Source of the DNA: Acidimicrobiia bacterium
Lineage (GTDB): Bacteria; Actinomycetota; Acidimicrobiia; Acidimicrobiales; Iamiaceae
DNA: 20,894 nucleotides
Direction of reading: 5' to 3'
Assembly: GCA_019247975.1 (NCBI GenBank)
Contig: JAFBAD010000261.1
Location: forward strand, 1 to 20,894
Part shown: positions 7,690 through 14,316 of the stretch, piece after piece
How positions within the stretch are numbered: the first letter of the stretch is position 1
Layout of the letters: the number at the start of each line of letters is the position of its first letter
Translations under genes and position numbers: made by a program
The notes under the pieces: model-generated
What the model saw: the letters and a program-made list of their open reading frames with translations, nothing else
The model's database searches: none
What the model was told of the DNA's origin: nothing

Positions 7690-9093
7690 ATGCGTGCCGC
7701 GGACATCCGACGTGAGCTCGGCCACCCCGTGGTGGATGCCGACGGGCACCTGCTCGAGTTCGTCCCGTACGTGCGCGACCTGCTCGGCGACGAGGCCGGC
7801 GGCGCGGTGGTGGACCGGTTCGACCTCATCGTGGGGTCAGCCGGCCTGCGCCGGGGGCTCGGCGTCGACGACCGCCGGAAGCTCGGCCTCGCCCGCACCG
7901 GCTGGTGGGGCGTGCCGGCCCGCAACACGCTCGACCGGGCCACCGCAATGCTCCCCCGCCTGCTGCACAGCCGGCTCGACGAGCTGGGCATCGACGTCGC
8001 CGTGCTGTACCCGACGCTCGGGCTGACGGTGATGGCCCTCGAGGACCCGGACCTGCGGCGCGGCGTCGCCCGCGCCTGCAACCGCTACTACGCCGAGGCG
8101 TATGGGCCTTACCGCGACCGGCTGCTGACCGTCGGCGTGATCCCGACCTTCGATCCCGACGAGGCGATCGCCGAGCTCGACTTCGCCACCGACGAGCTCG
8201 GCCTGCGGGCGTTCCTCTTCGGTGGTCTCGTGCTCCGGCCGGCGCCCGGCCACGACGGCGATCCGGCGGCGCGGTGGGTCGACGGCCTCGGCCTCGACAG
8301 CGCGCACGACTACGACCCGCTCTGGCAGCGCTGCGTGGAGCTCGGCGTCTCTCCCACGTTCCACTCGACCGGCATCGGCTTCGGCAGCCGCGTGTCGCCG
8401 GGCAACTACGTCGCCAACCACATCGGCAACTTCGCGGCGGGCAGCGAGGCGGTGTGCCGGTCGCTCCTGTTCGGCGGGGCGATGAGGCGGTTCCCGCAGC
8501 TGCGCTTCGCGTTCCTCGAGGGCGGCGCAGGTTGGGCCAGCAACCTCTTCGCCGACGTCATCGGCCACTTCGAGAAGCGCAACGCCGAGGCGCTCGCCCA
8601 CTACGACCCGGCCCACCTCGACCGCGACGAGCTCGCCCGGCTGCTGCACGAGCACGGCGACGAGGCCTTCACGAGTCGCGCCGACCGCCTCGCCGAGGGC
8701 CTCGACTTCCTGTCCGATCCCGACGAGGACCGGGCCACGATCGACGAGTGGGACCAGAGCGGCTTCTGCTCGGTCGACGACATCGTCGAGGTCTTCACCC
8801 GGCAGTGCTTCTTCGGCTGCGAGGCTGACGACCCGATGAACGCACTCGCCTTCGACACGAGGATCAACCCGCGTGGCACGCAGCTCCAGGCGATGTTCGC
8901 ATCGGACATCGGCCACTGGGACGTCCCCGACGTCACCGAGGTCCTGCCCGAGGCGTGGGAGCTGGTGGAGGACGGCCTGCTCGACCGGGAGCAGTTCCGG
9001 GCGTTCACGTTCGAGAACGCGGTCCGGCTGTTCAGCGCGACCAACCCCGACTTCTTCGCCGGCACGGTCGTCGAGGCCGCCGCCGCGCGCTAG
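7690..9093 (+). CDS. Amidohydrolase-2 family metal-dependent hydrolase
   Basis: A 467-aa TIM-barrel protein of the amidohydrolase-2 family, which includes decarboxylases such as ACMSD and hydrolases acting on aromatic or dicarboxylic compounds. VVDADGH at 14-20 gives the first metal ligands. His225 in FHSTG, Glu277 in FLEGGAGW and Asp406 in FASDIGHWD fit the remaining metal and catalytic positions. The end (FTFENAVRLFSATNPDFF) is the usual final helix. The start is ATG 7690 because TACGGT lies 8 bases upstream and the family begins there; the open frame back to 7327 is antisense of the epimerase. It is monocistronic, divergent from the CaiB-SnoaL-SDR operon, and probably shares its pathway. 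It ends convergently with the F420-type gene, the two TAG stops sharing the palindrome CTAG. Hydrolase versus decarboxylase is undecided. Confidence 0.88.
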   Translation: MRAADIRRELGHPVVDADGHLLEFVPYVRDLLGDEAGGAVVDRFDLIVGSAGLRRGLGVDDRRKLGLARTGWWGVPARNTLDRATAMLPRLLHSRLDELGIDVAVLYPTLGLTVMALEDPDLRRGVARACNRYYAEAYGPYRDRLLTVGVIPTFDPDEAIAELDFATDELGLRAFLFGGLVLRPAPGHDGDPAARWVDGLGLDSAHDYDPLWQRCVELGVSPTFHSTGIGFGSRVSPGNYVANHIGNFAAGSEAVCRSLLFGGAMRRFPQLRFAFLEGGAGWASNLFADVIGHFEKRNAEALAHYDPAHLDRDELARLLHEHGDEAFTSRADRLAEGLDFLSDPDEDRATIDEWDQSGFCSVDDIVEVFTRQCFFGCEADDPMNALAFDTRINPRGTQLQAMFASDIGHWDVPDVTEVLPEAWELVEDGLLDREQFRAFTFENAVRLFSATNPDFFAGTVVEAAAAR

Positions 9094-10001
9094 AGCAACG
9101 AGCGCAGGAGGTCGACCGTCCGCTGCCGGCTGGCCCGGCGGTCCGCGCCGACCGGGAACGGGGCGGCCCAGAAGTCGGTGACGCCTGCGTCTGCGAGCGC
9201 CCGGACCTGGTCGGCCGCCGACGCCTCGTCACCGACGATGGCGGCGTCGGCCGGGCCGTCGGCTCCCCCGATGTCCAGGATGCGGCGGTAGTTCGGGAGC
9301 ACGCCGTAGCCGGCGAACATCTCGGCCGCGACCACCCGGGCGCCTGCCTCGTCGTCGGTCACCGCGATCGGCAGGCCGCACACGATGCGCGGCGAGGGCC
9401 GGCCCGCGTCGGCGGCCGCCTTCGTGATGCGGGGCAGCACGTGGGTCTCGACCGCACGGGCGTTGCCCATCCAGAGGATCGTCCCGTCGGTGTACTGGCC
9501 GGCGACCCGGAGGAGGCGCGGCGCGAGCGCGGAGATCATCAGCGACACCGGGTGCGGGGGCGGCGCCACCCGGCCCTCGAGGTGCACGTCGAACTCGTCG
9601 CCGTGGTGGTCGACCGTCTCGCCCCGCAGCAGGGGCGCGAGCACTCGCACGTACTCCTCGGTGTGCCGGCCCGGTGTCGCGTACGAGAGGCCGTACGCGT
9701 CCTCGATCGCCGGCTGGTGGGAGGGGCCGAGGCCGATGGTCAGGCCCGGCCGTCCCATGCCGGCCGCAGTCGACGCGGCGCGGTTCGCCTGGAGCACGGG
9801 GTGGCACGTGTAGGTCTGCAGCACGGAGGTGCCGAGCTCGATCGCGTTGGTCGCCTTGCCGGCGAAGGCCATCGCGACGAGCGGGTCGCCGCCGACCGCG
9901 CTCGCGTACCAGAGCGAGGCGAATCCGTCGGCCTCGGCCTGCACGGCCTGCTCCACCATCCGCTCGACGCTCGAAGCGCCTCCCGTCAACCCGATGCGCA
10001 T
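9090..10001 (-). CDS. LLM-class F420-dependent oxidoreductase (first copy)
   Basis: A 303-aa bacterial-luciferase-like TIM-barrel oxidoreductase. Actinobacterial members use coenzyme F420, and this is the likely cofactor by family, not seen directly. Landmarks are ADGFASLWYAS (24-34), ATNAIELGTSVLQTYTCHP with RAASTAAGMGRPGLTIGLGPSH, LYNP-like sequence replaced by LSYATPGRHTEEYV, and PVSLMISALAPRLLRVAGQYTDGTILWMG near the barrel end. The overall pattern resembles the TIGR03564 (MSMEG_4879-type) subgroup. The start is ATG 10001 because TAACGT is 7 bases upstream. It diverges from the second CaiB/BaiF gene over a symmetric promoter region, so the two are probably co-regulated and may serve one pathway. 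Its stop overlaps the amidohydrolase stop by 4 bp. Confidence 0.9.
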   Translation of the reverse strand: MRIGLTGGASSVERMVEQAVQAEADGFASLWYASAVGGDPLVAMAFAGKATNAIELGTSVLQTYTCHPVLQANRAASTAAGMGRPGLTIGLGPSHQPAIEDAYGLSYATPGRHTEEYVRVLAPLLRGETVDHHGDEFDVHLEGRVAPPPHPVSLMISALAPRLLRVAGQYTDGTILWMGNARAVETHVLPRITKAAADAGRPSPRIVCGLPIAVTDDEAGARVVAAEMFAGYGVLPNYRRILDIGGADGPADAAIVGDEASAADQVRALADAGVTDFWAAPFPVGADRRASRQRTVDLLRSLL

Positions 10002-10008
10002 GCGTCGG

Positions 10009-10014
10009 ACGTTA
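10009..10014 (-). promoter_or_regulatory. Putative -10 element (TAACGT) of the first F420-type oxidoreductase
   Basis: TAACGT on the minus strand is followed by 7 bases and then ATG at 10001, a leaderless layout. Six bases upstream of it ends the 13-bp element GTCCTTCAGAACG, exactly as in the promoter facing the other way. Confidence 0.65.
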
Positions 10015-10020
10015 CCGACT

Positions 10021-10071
10021 CGTTCTGAAGGACCCGCCTGGTACCAGGGACCCGGCCCGTCCTTCAGAACG
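10021..10071. repeat. 13-bp perfect inverted repeat in a divergent promoter region (candidate operator pair)
   Basis: CGTTCTGAAGGAC at 10021-10033 and its exact reverse complement GTCCTTCAGAACG at 10059-10071 are separated by 25 bp. Each arm ends exactly 6 bp from the -10 hexamer it faces (10009-10014 on minus, 10078-10083 on plus). Within the spacer is the 12-bp perfect palindrome CCTGGTACCAGG (10037-10048). Each arm is itself an imperfect dyad. The layout suggests two copies of one regulator or activator site serving both promoters. No regulator gene lies beside it. Confidence 0.75.
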
Positions 10072-10077
10072 CCGTTC

Positions 10078-10083
10078 TAAGGT
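10078..10083 (+). promoter_or_regulatory. Putative -10 element (TAAGGT) of the second CaiB/BaiF gene
   Basis: TAAGGT is followed by 7 bases and then GTG 10091, so the transcript is predicted to be leaderless. It overlaps by one base the near-palindrome AGAACGCCGTTCT (10066-10078), which could be a separate operator. The 13-bp element ends 6 bp upstream. Confidence 0.65.
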
Positions 10084-10090
10084 TCGGCCC

Positions 10091-11293
10091 GTGCCTGGAC
10101 CGCTGGAGGGCTTCCGCGTCGTCGAGGTCGGCATGTGGGTGGCCGGACCCGCCGCTGCGGCGATCCTCGGGGACTGGGGCGCGGAGGTCGTGAAGATCGA
10201 GCCGCCCGAGGGCGACCCGTTCCGGGCGCTGCTGTCCGCGGTCGGTCTCGATCAGTCGAACCCGCCCTTCGAGCTGGACAACCGCAACAAGCGGAGCATC
10301 GCGCTGAACCTCTCGCACCCCGACGGCCAGCGCGTCGCCGCCGAGCTGATCGACCGCGCCGACGTGTTCGTGTCGAACGCCCGCCCAAGCGCGCTGGAAC
10401 GAGCGCGGCTCGACCACGAGACCCTCTCGGCCCGCAACCCGCGCCTCGTGTACGCGCACCTCACCGGGTACGGGCTCGCCGGCGAGGACCGCGATCGCGC
10501 TGCGTACGACGTCGGCGCGTTCTGGTCCCGCGCCGGCATCGCCGCCTCGCTGACGCCCGACGGCCACGACCTCCCGTACCAACGGGGCGGGATGGGCGAC
10601 CACATGGCCGGCATGGCCACCGCCGGCGCGATCGCCGCTGCGCTGCTGGCTCGGGAGCGGACCGGCCAGGGGCAGCTGGTCACCACGTCGCTGCTGCGCA
10701 CCGGCCTCTACATGATGGGCTGGGACATCAGCATGGCCCTGCGCATGGGCGTGCCGACCACGCCGATGACGGTCAACGCGCCGCCGAACCCGCTCATCAG
10801 CGCGTACACCGCGGGCGACGGTCGCCGCTTCTGGATGCTCGGGCTGCAGGGCAGCCGGCACTGGCCGGACGTGCTGCGGGCCATCGGCCGACCGGAGTGG
10901 GCCGACGACGACCGCTTCCGCTCGATGCGCGACCGCGGCATCAACTCGGCCGAGCTGGTTGCGGAGATGAACGCGATCTTCGCGACGAAGACGCTCGACG
11001 AGTGGGGCGAGGTGTTCGACCGGGAGGACGTGTGGTGGGCCCCGGTCCAGCACGCGCACGAGACGGTGACCGATCCGCAGGTGCTCGCCGCGGGCGGGTT
11101 CGTCGACGTTCCATCGCCCGACGGCGGCGAGCCGATGCGCATGGTCGCGAGCCCGGCGGACTTCTCGGGGACGCCGTGGGCGCCCCGCTCGGTGCCGCCG
11201 GAGCACGGTCAGCACACCGAGGAGCTGCTGCTCGAGATGGGCTACGACTGGGACGACATCGTGTCGTTCAAGGACGGCGGCGCCATTCCCTGA
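10091..11293 (+). CDS. CaiB/BaiF family CoA-transferase (second copy)
   Basis: A 400-aa class III CoA-transferase or related racemase. It shows GPLEGFRVVEVGMWVAGP at the N-terminus, GAEVVKIEPPEGDPFR (30-45), NRNKRSIALNL (64-74), SNARPSALERARLD (95-108) and the putative catalytic Asp170 in GGMGDHMAGM. Although it shares landmarks with the copy at 5347-6537, the two differ in most positions, so they are separate subfamilies and not a recent duplication. The start is GTG 10091 because TAAGGT precedes it by 7 bases; the open frame extends upstream to 9674 but is Arg-rich antisense of the neighbour. It is divergent from the first F420-type gene and likely co-regulated with it. Its last 17 codons overlap the end of terC by 52 bp. 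Substrate unknown. Confidence 0.92.
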   Translation: MPGPLEGFRVVEVGMWVAGPAAAAILGDWGAEVVKIEPPEGDPFRALLSAVGLDQSNPPFELDNRNKRSIALNLSHPDGQRVAAELIDRADVFVSNARPSALERARLDHETLSARNPRLVYAHLTGYGLAGEDRDRAAYDVGAFWSRAGIAASLTPDGHDLPYQRGGMGDHMAGMATAGAIAAALLARERTGQGQLVTTSLLRTGLYMMGWDISMALRMGVPTTPMTVNAPPNPLISAYTAGDGRRFWMLGLQGSRHWPDVLRAIGRPEWADDDRFRSMRDRGINSAELVAEMNAIFATKTLDEWGEVFDREDVWWAPVQHAHETVTDPQVLAAGGFVDVPSPDGGEPMRMVASPADFSGTPWAPRSVPPEHGQHTEELLLEMGYDWDDIVSFKDGGAIP

Positions 11294-12270
11294 TCGTCGC
11301 CCGCCCGGCGGTCGGCGCGGAGGCTGAGCACGATCGTCACGGTCAGCACACCGGCGATGACCGCGAGGCTGACCGGGCTCGGCAGGTGCACGACGTCGAC
11401 CAGCAGCATCTTCACGCCGACGAAGCCGAGGATCACCCCGAGGCCCCGGTTCAGGTAGCGGAACCGCCCCGCCATGCCGGCGAGCAGGAAGTACAGGGCC
11501 CGGAGGCCGAGGATCGCGAACGCGTTCGACGCGAACACGATGAACGGCTCGTGCGACCCGGCGAGGATCGCCGGGATCGAATCGACCGCGAAGACCACGT
11601 CGGTCGTCTCGATGAGCACGAGGACCGCGAACAGGGGCGTGGCGAGCAGCGCGCCGGTGCGCCGGGTGAAGAGCTTCTGGCCGTCGAGGTCGGGCGTCGA
11701 CGGCACGACCCGCCGCACGAGGCGCAGCACCGGGTTCCGGTCGGGGTGGACCTCGGCGCCGCTGTGGCGGGCGACCTTCACCGCGGTGACGAGCAGGAAG
11801 GCGCCGAAGACGTACAGGATCCAGTCGAACCGCTCGATCAGCGCGACGCCGGTGAAGATGAAGGCCGCCCGCAGCACGAGCGCCCCGAAGATGCCCCAGA
11901 AGAGCACCCGGAACTGGTACTTCGCGGGCACGGCGAAGTAGCTGAAGATGACCGCCCAGACGAACACGTTGTCGACCGACAGGCTCTTCTCGATCAGGTA
12001 GCCGGAGATGTACTCACCGGCCGCCGCGCCGCCCGCCGTCCACGCGAGCACGAGCGCGAACGTGAGGCCGAGACCGATCCACACCGCGGACTCGATCGCC
12101 GCCTCCTTGAAGGAGATGTCGTGCGGCCGGCGGTGGACGAGGAGCAGATCGCCGACCAGCAGGGTCACGATCACGCCGACCAGCGCCGCCCATGCCCACG
12201 GAGGCACGTCGAGGTCGACGAAGTGGCCGCCGCCGCCGGTGGCGGCGAGCAGGGATGCAGATGTGGGCAC
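11242..12270 (-). CDS. TerC-family integral membrane protein (Mn2+-linked)
   Basis: A 342-aa polytopic TerC/Alx-type protein with about seven to nine hydrophobic segments. The conserved acidic membrane motifs are present: EKSLSVDNVFVWAVIF near the middle and LIETTDVVFAVDSIPAI later. Recent work on the family links it to manganese export or metal loading of secreted proteins; tellurite resistance is only historical. The start is GTG 12270 with a strong GGAGG Shine-Dalgarno (12276-12280) 5 bases upstream, unlike the leaderless genes around it. The leader carries a yybP-ykoY riboswitch, so expression should rise with Mn2+. The C-terminal tail after SLRADRRAG is not conserved and overlaps the convergent CaiB/BaiF gene by 52 bp. 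It appears to be a housekeeping metal gene inserted in a catabolic region. Confidence 0.93.
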   Translation of the reverse strand: MPTSASLLAATGGGGHFVDLDVPPWAWAALVGVIVTLLVGDLLLVHRRPHDISFKEAAIESAVWIGLGLTFALVLAWTAGGAAAGEYISGYLIEKSLSVDNVFVWAVIFSYFAVPAKYQFRVLFWGIFGALVLRAAFIFTGVALIERFDWILYVFGAFLLVTAVKVARHSGAEVHPDRNPVLRLVRRVVPSTPDLDGQKLFTRRTGALLATPLFAVLVLIETTDVVFAVDSIPAILAGSHEPFIVFASNAFAILGLRALYFLLAGMAGRFRYLNRGLGVILGFVGVKMLLVDVVHLPSPVSLAVIAGVLTVTIVLSLRADRRAGDDQGMAPPSLNDTMSSQS

Positions 12271-12275
12271 GAGGT

Positions 12276-12308
12276 CCTCCGGTTGGATCGGTGACGATCA
12301 ACCGAAGG
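12276..12308 (-). promoter_or_regulatory. Shine-Dalgarno-masking hairpin, alternative to riboswitch P1
   Basis: On the minus strand CCUUCGGUUGAUCG (12308 to 12295) can pair along its whole length with CGAUCCAACCGGAGG (12290 to 12276): 14 base pairs, one bulged C at 12286, one G-U pair, loop UCAC. The 3' arm contains the whole GGAGG of terC. The first 9 bases of the 5' arm are the 3' strand of riboswitch helix P1, so this hairpin and P1 cannot coexist. That is a translational ON switch when ligand stabilises P1. Confidence 0.75.
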
Positions 12309-12391
12309 TCTCTCCCGCCCGTTGCCGGGCCACGATCACCGGGCCGGAGCCGTGATGACGACGATCGTGCGAGGGATACTCCCCTTCGACC
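12300..12391 (-). promoter_or_regulatory. yybP-ykoY manganese riboswitch upstream of terC
   Basis: The minus-strand leader matches the yybP-ykoY plan. P1 pairs GGUCGAAGG (12391-12383) with CCUUCGGUU (12308-12300). Conserved GGGGAGUA follows the 5' P1 strand, and the other side ends in GAGAGACCUU. Between them CACGAUC pairs with GAUCGUG, CGUCGUCA lies in the conserved junction loop, and GCCCG-GCAA-CGGGC forms a hairpin just before the second conserved loop. This class senses Mn2+ and commonly precedes terC-like genes, as here. Assignment rests on motif recognition and hand pairing, not on a covariance search. Confidence 0.85.
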
Positions 12392-12396
12392 GCCTC

Positions 12397-12402
12397 AGCT
12401 TA
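12397..12402 (-). promoter_or_regulatory. Putative -10 element (TAAGCT) of the riboswitch-terC transcript
   Basis: TAAGCT on the minus strand would start transcription 6-8 bases downstream, at about 12389-12391. That is exactly the first base of riboswitch helix P1, so promoter and aptamer positions support each other. It lies in the gap between the crotonase-family stop (12414) and the aptamer. Confidence 0.55.
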
Positions 12403-12413
12403 CCGGCCGGCGG

Positions 12414-13199
12414 CTACTGCTGGGCGCGCTTGGCCATCTCGAGGGCGTTCTCGCGGAAGGCGGCGGCGGTCTCGGTGTGCGACGCGAGGGCCTGGAGCTC
12501 GGTGCCGGCGCGGATGGCGGCGCGCGCGCCCCACACGTCGAAGGCGCGGTGCACCGAGCGCTTGTTGATCTGCGCGAGGTCGCTCGGGATGCCAGCCACC
12601 CGCCCGGCGATGGCGAGCACCTCGTCCTCGAGCCGGTCGGCCGGGTAGGCGCGGTTGGCGAAGCCGATGCGGGTCGCCTCGGCACCGTCGATCCGGTCGC
12701 CGGTCAGCATGAGCTCGAGCGAGTGGCGGAGGCCGAGCAGGACCGTGTGGTACTGGAAGTCGGGCGGGCTCGCGACACGCACGATCGGGTAGCTGATGAA
12801 GGCGTCGTCGGCGATGTAGACGAGGTCGCAGGCGGACGCGAGCTCCGTCGCGCCGGCGATCGCGTAGCCGTGGATCTGGGCGATGACCGGCTTGGCCAGG
12901 TCCCACACGCTGAACCAGGTGTCGTTGGCCTGACGGGCCCACTCCCCGTCGCCCGGCGCCGAGTAGAAGGGCGACCCCTCCATCAGCGGCTCGCTCAGGT
13001 CGTAGCCGGCCGAGAAGCACGGCCCAGCACCGCGGATGATGGTGACCCGCACGTCCGGATCGTGGTCATGGGTCCGCAGCTGCTCGAGCAGCGCGACGCG
13101 CAGCGGCGTGGAGATCGCGTTGCGCTTGGCCGGACGGTTGAGCGTGATCCGGCGGATGTGCTCCGCCGGGCTGTCGACCAGGATCAGTTCGTCGGTCAT
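12414..13199 (-). CDS. Enoyl-CoA hydratase/isomerase family protein (second copy)
   Basis: A 261-aa crotonase-fold protein. NRPAKRNAIS (21-30) and GPCFSAGYDLSEP form the CoA-binding and oxyanion region, and GYAIAGATELASACDLVYI carries the first catalytic Glu. At the place of the second Glu (QPE in true hydratases) it reads ISYPIVRVASPPD, without Glu, so simple hydration by the two-Glu mechanism is doubtful. Isomerase, hydrolase or other crotonase chemistry is possible. The ATG at 13199 overlaps the TGA of the upstream F420-type gene (ATGA), so they form a translationally coupled pair. The stop is followed after a few bases by the terC promoter. It is clearly different from the crotonase at 57-848. 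Confidence 0.88.
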   Translation of the reverse strand: MTDELILVDSPAEHIRRITLNRPAKRNAISTPLRVALLEQLRTHDHDPDVRVTIIRGAGPCFSAGYDLSEPLMEGSPFYSAPGDGEWARQANDTWFSVWDLAKPVIAQIHGYAIAGATELASACDLVYIADDAFISYPIVRVASPPDFQYHTVLLGLRHSLELMLTGDRIDGAEATRIGFANRAYPADRLEDEVLAIAGRVAGIPSDLAQINKRSVHRAFDVWGARAAIRAGTELQALASHTETAAAFRENALEMAKRAQQ

Positions 13200-14269
13200 G
13201 ACGGTGCGTCCACCTCTCTCGTGCCGGCCAGGTCGGCGATCAGGTCGAGCGCCTCGAGCTGCTGCGTGCCGACGATCAGCCCGGTCACCCCGGGCGCCAC
13301 GACGTCACCGCGCTCCCACTGCTCACGGATCCGCTGCGGCGATCCCAGGAGCGTGTTCTGGGCGAGGTACGCCTCGGGCACCGCGGCCATCGCCTCCTCC
13401 TTGCGTCCCGCCCGCCACAGCTCGCCGATGCGATCGGCCTCCTCCGGGAAGCCGCGTCGGGCCATCGCGTCGCGGTGGAAGTTGTGCGACTCGCTCCCCA
13501 TGCCACCGACGTACATCGCGGTGAGCGGGCGCATCGCGTCGAGCGCGCCCTGCACATCGTCGGTGATCCGGATGCTGAGCGAGCCGAACACCTCGAAGTC
13601 GTCGGGGGATGGCGCGCCGCTCGGTCGCGCCGCGAAGCCGCGCTGCAGCTGGGCGTCGTAGGACGAGGTGCCGTCGGGGCCGAGGCCCATGGGCAGCCAG
13701 CCGTCACACAGCTCGGCGCAGAGCTCGGTGTTGCGGGGGCCGCCCGACGCCAGCCAGATCGGGATGCGCGACGCCGGGTGCAGGATCGACTTGAGCGGCT
13801 TGCCCTGGCCCAGCGCTCCCGGGCCCCGGTACGGGAGCGAGATCTCGGGACCGTCGTGGGTGACCGGCTCCTCGCGGTCGAGCACCTTGCGGGTGATCGT
13901 GATGTAGTCCCGCAGCCGTTCGTTCGGGTGGCCCCACGGCTGGCCGTACCAGCCCTCGACGATCTGCGGGCCGGACACACCGACCCCGATGATGACCCGG
14001 CCGCCCCCGGCCAGCGCGTCGATGGTCAGGGCGTGCATCGCCAGCGTCGCCGGCGGGCGGGCCGCGACCTGCGCGATCGCGGTCCCCAGCTTGATCCGGG
14101 ACGTGCAGGCGGCCAGGTAGGCGAGCGGCGACAGGGCATCGGCGCCGTAGGCCTCCGCGCTCCACACCGAGTGGAAGCCCAGCTCCTCGGCCCGGCGGAC
14201 CGCCTCGACCGGCACGTCCATCCCGGCGGAGCGGTACAGCTCGAGCCGGTACGCGAGCTTCACGTTCAT
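13196..14269 (-). CDS. LLM-class F420-dependent oxidoreductase (second copy)
   Basis: A 357-aa luciferase-like protein resembling the Rv3520c-type (TIGR03559) F420 subgroup. It shows RRAEELGFHSVWSAEAYGAD (about 25-44), TSRIKLGTAIAQVAARPPATLAMHA (56-80), the conserved GRVIIGVGVSGPQIVEGWYGQPW and HPASRIPIWLASGGPRN, and GVTGLIVG near the end. Cofactor F420 is inferred from family. The start is ATG 14269; a purine-rich AGAGGGGG lies about 15 bases upstream, rather far, and an 8-codon open frame ends on the ATGA of this start. It is first of a two-gene operon with the second crotonase-like gene and diverges from the tyrosine phosphatase with 47 bp between starts. Rv3520c-type relatives are often found in actinobacterial lipid or sterol loci, which is suggestive only. 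Confidence 0.91.
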   Translation of the reverse strand: MNVKLAYRLELYRSAGMDVPVEAVRRAEELGFHSVWSAEAYGADALSPLAYLAACTSRIKLGTAIAQVAARPPATLAMHALTIDALAGGGRVIIGVGVSGPQIVEGWYGQPWGHPNERLRDYITITRKVLDREEPVTHDGPEISLPYRGPGALGQGKPLKSILHPASRIPIWLASGGPRNTELCAELCDGWLPMGLGPDGTSSYDAQLQRGFAARPSGAPSPDDFEVFGSLSIRITDDVQGALDAMRPLTAMYVGGMGSESHNFHRDAMARRGFPEEADRIGELWRAGRKEEAMAAVPEAYLAQNTLLGSPQRIREQWERGDVVAPGVTGLIVGTQQLEALDLIADLAGTREVDAPS

Positions 14270-14292
14270 CCCGCCGTCACCCCCTCTTTCAT
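14266..14292 (-). CDS. Possible 8-codon leader peptide before the second F420-type gene
   Basis: ATG at 14292 opens MKEGVTAG and stops at the TGA that overlaps the ATG of the downstream gene (ATGA). The frame contains the only purine-rich Shine-Dalgarno-like tract in this leader. It could feed ribosomes to the downstream start by coupling. An 8-codon frame can arise by chance. Confidence 0.2.
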   Translation of the reverse strand: MKEGVTAG

Positions 14293-14316
14293 CACGACGA
14301 ACCAGGGTCGGTCATC

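Noticed and set aside
10021..10071. The inverted repeat as a transcription terminator or attachment site
   Set aside because: It lies between two divergent promoters, has no U-tract, and no integrase or duplicated target is present. An operator pair fits better.
10066..10078. A KstR (sterol regulon) operator
   Set aside because: The half-sites resemble it, but the spacer is 3 bases instead of 2 and no KstR-like regulator is in the window.
10135..12294. A 719-codon plus-strand open frame across the CaiB gene and antisense of terC
   Set aside because: It is out of frame with the conserved CaiB protein and opposite to terC; low-complexity Arg/Glu-rich translation with no family features.
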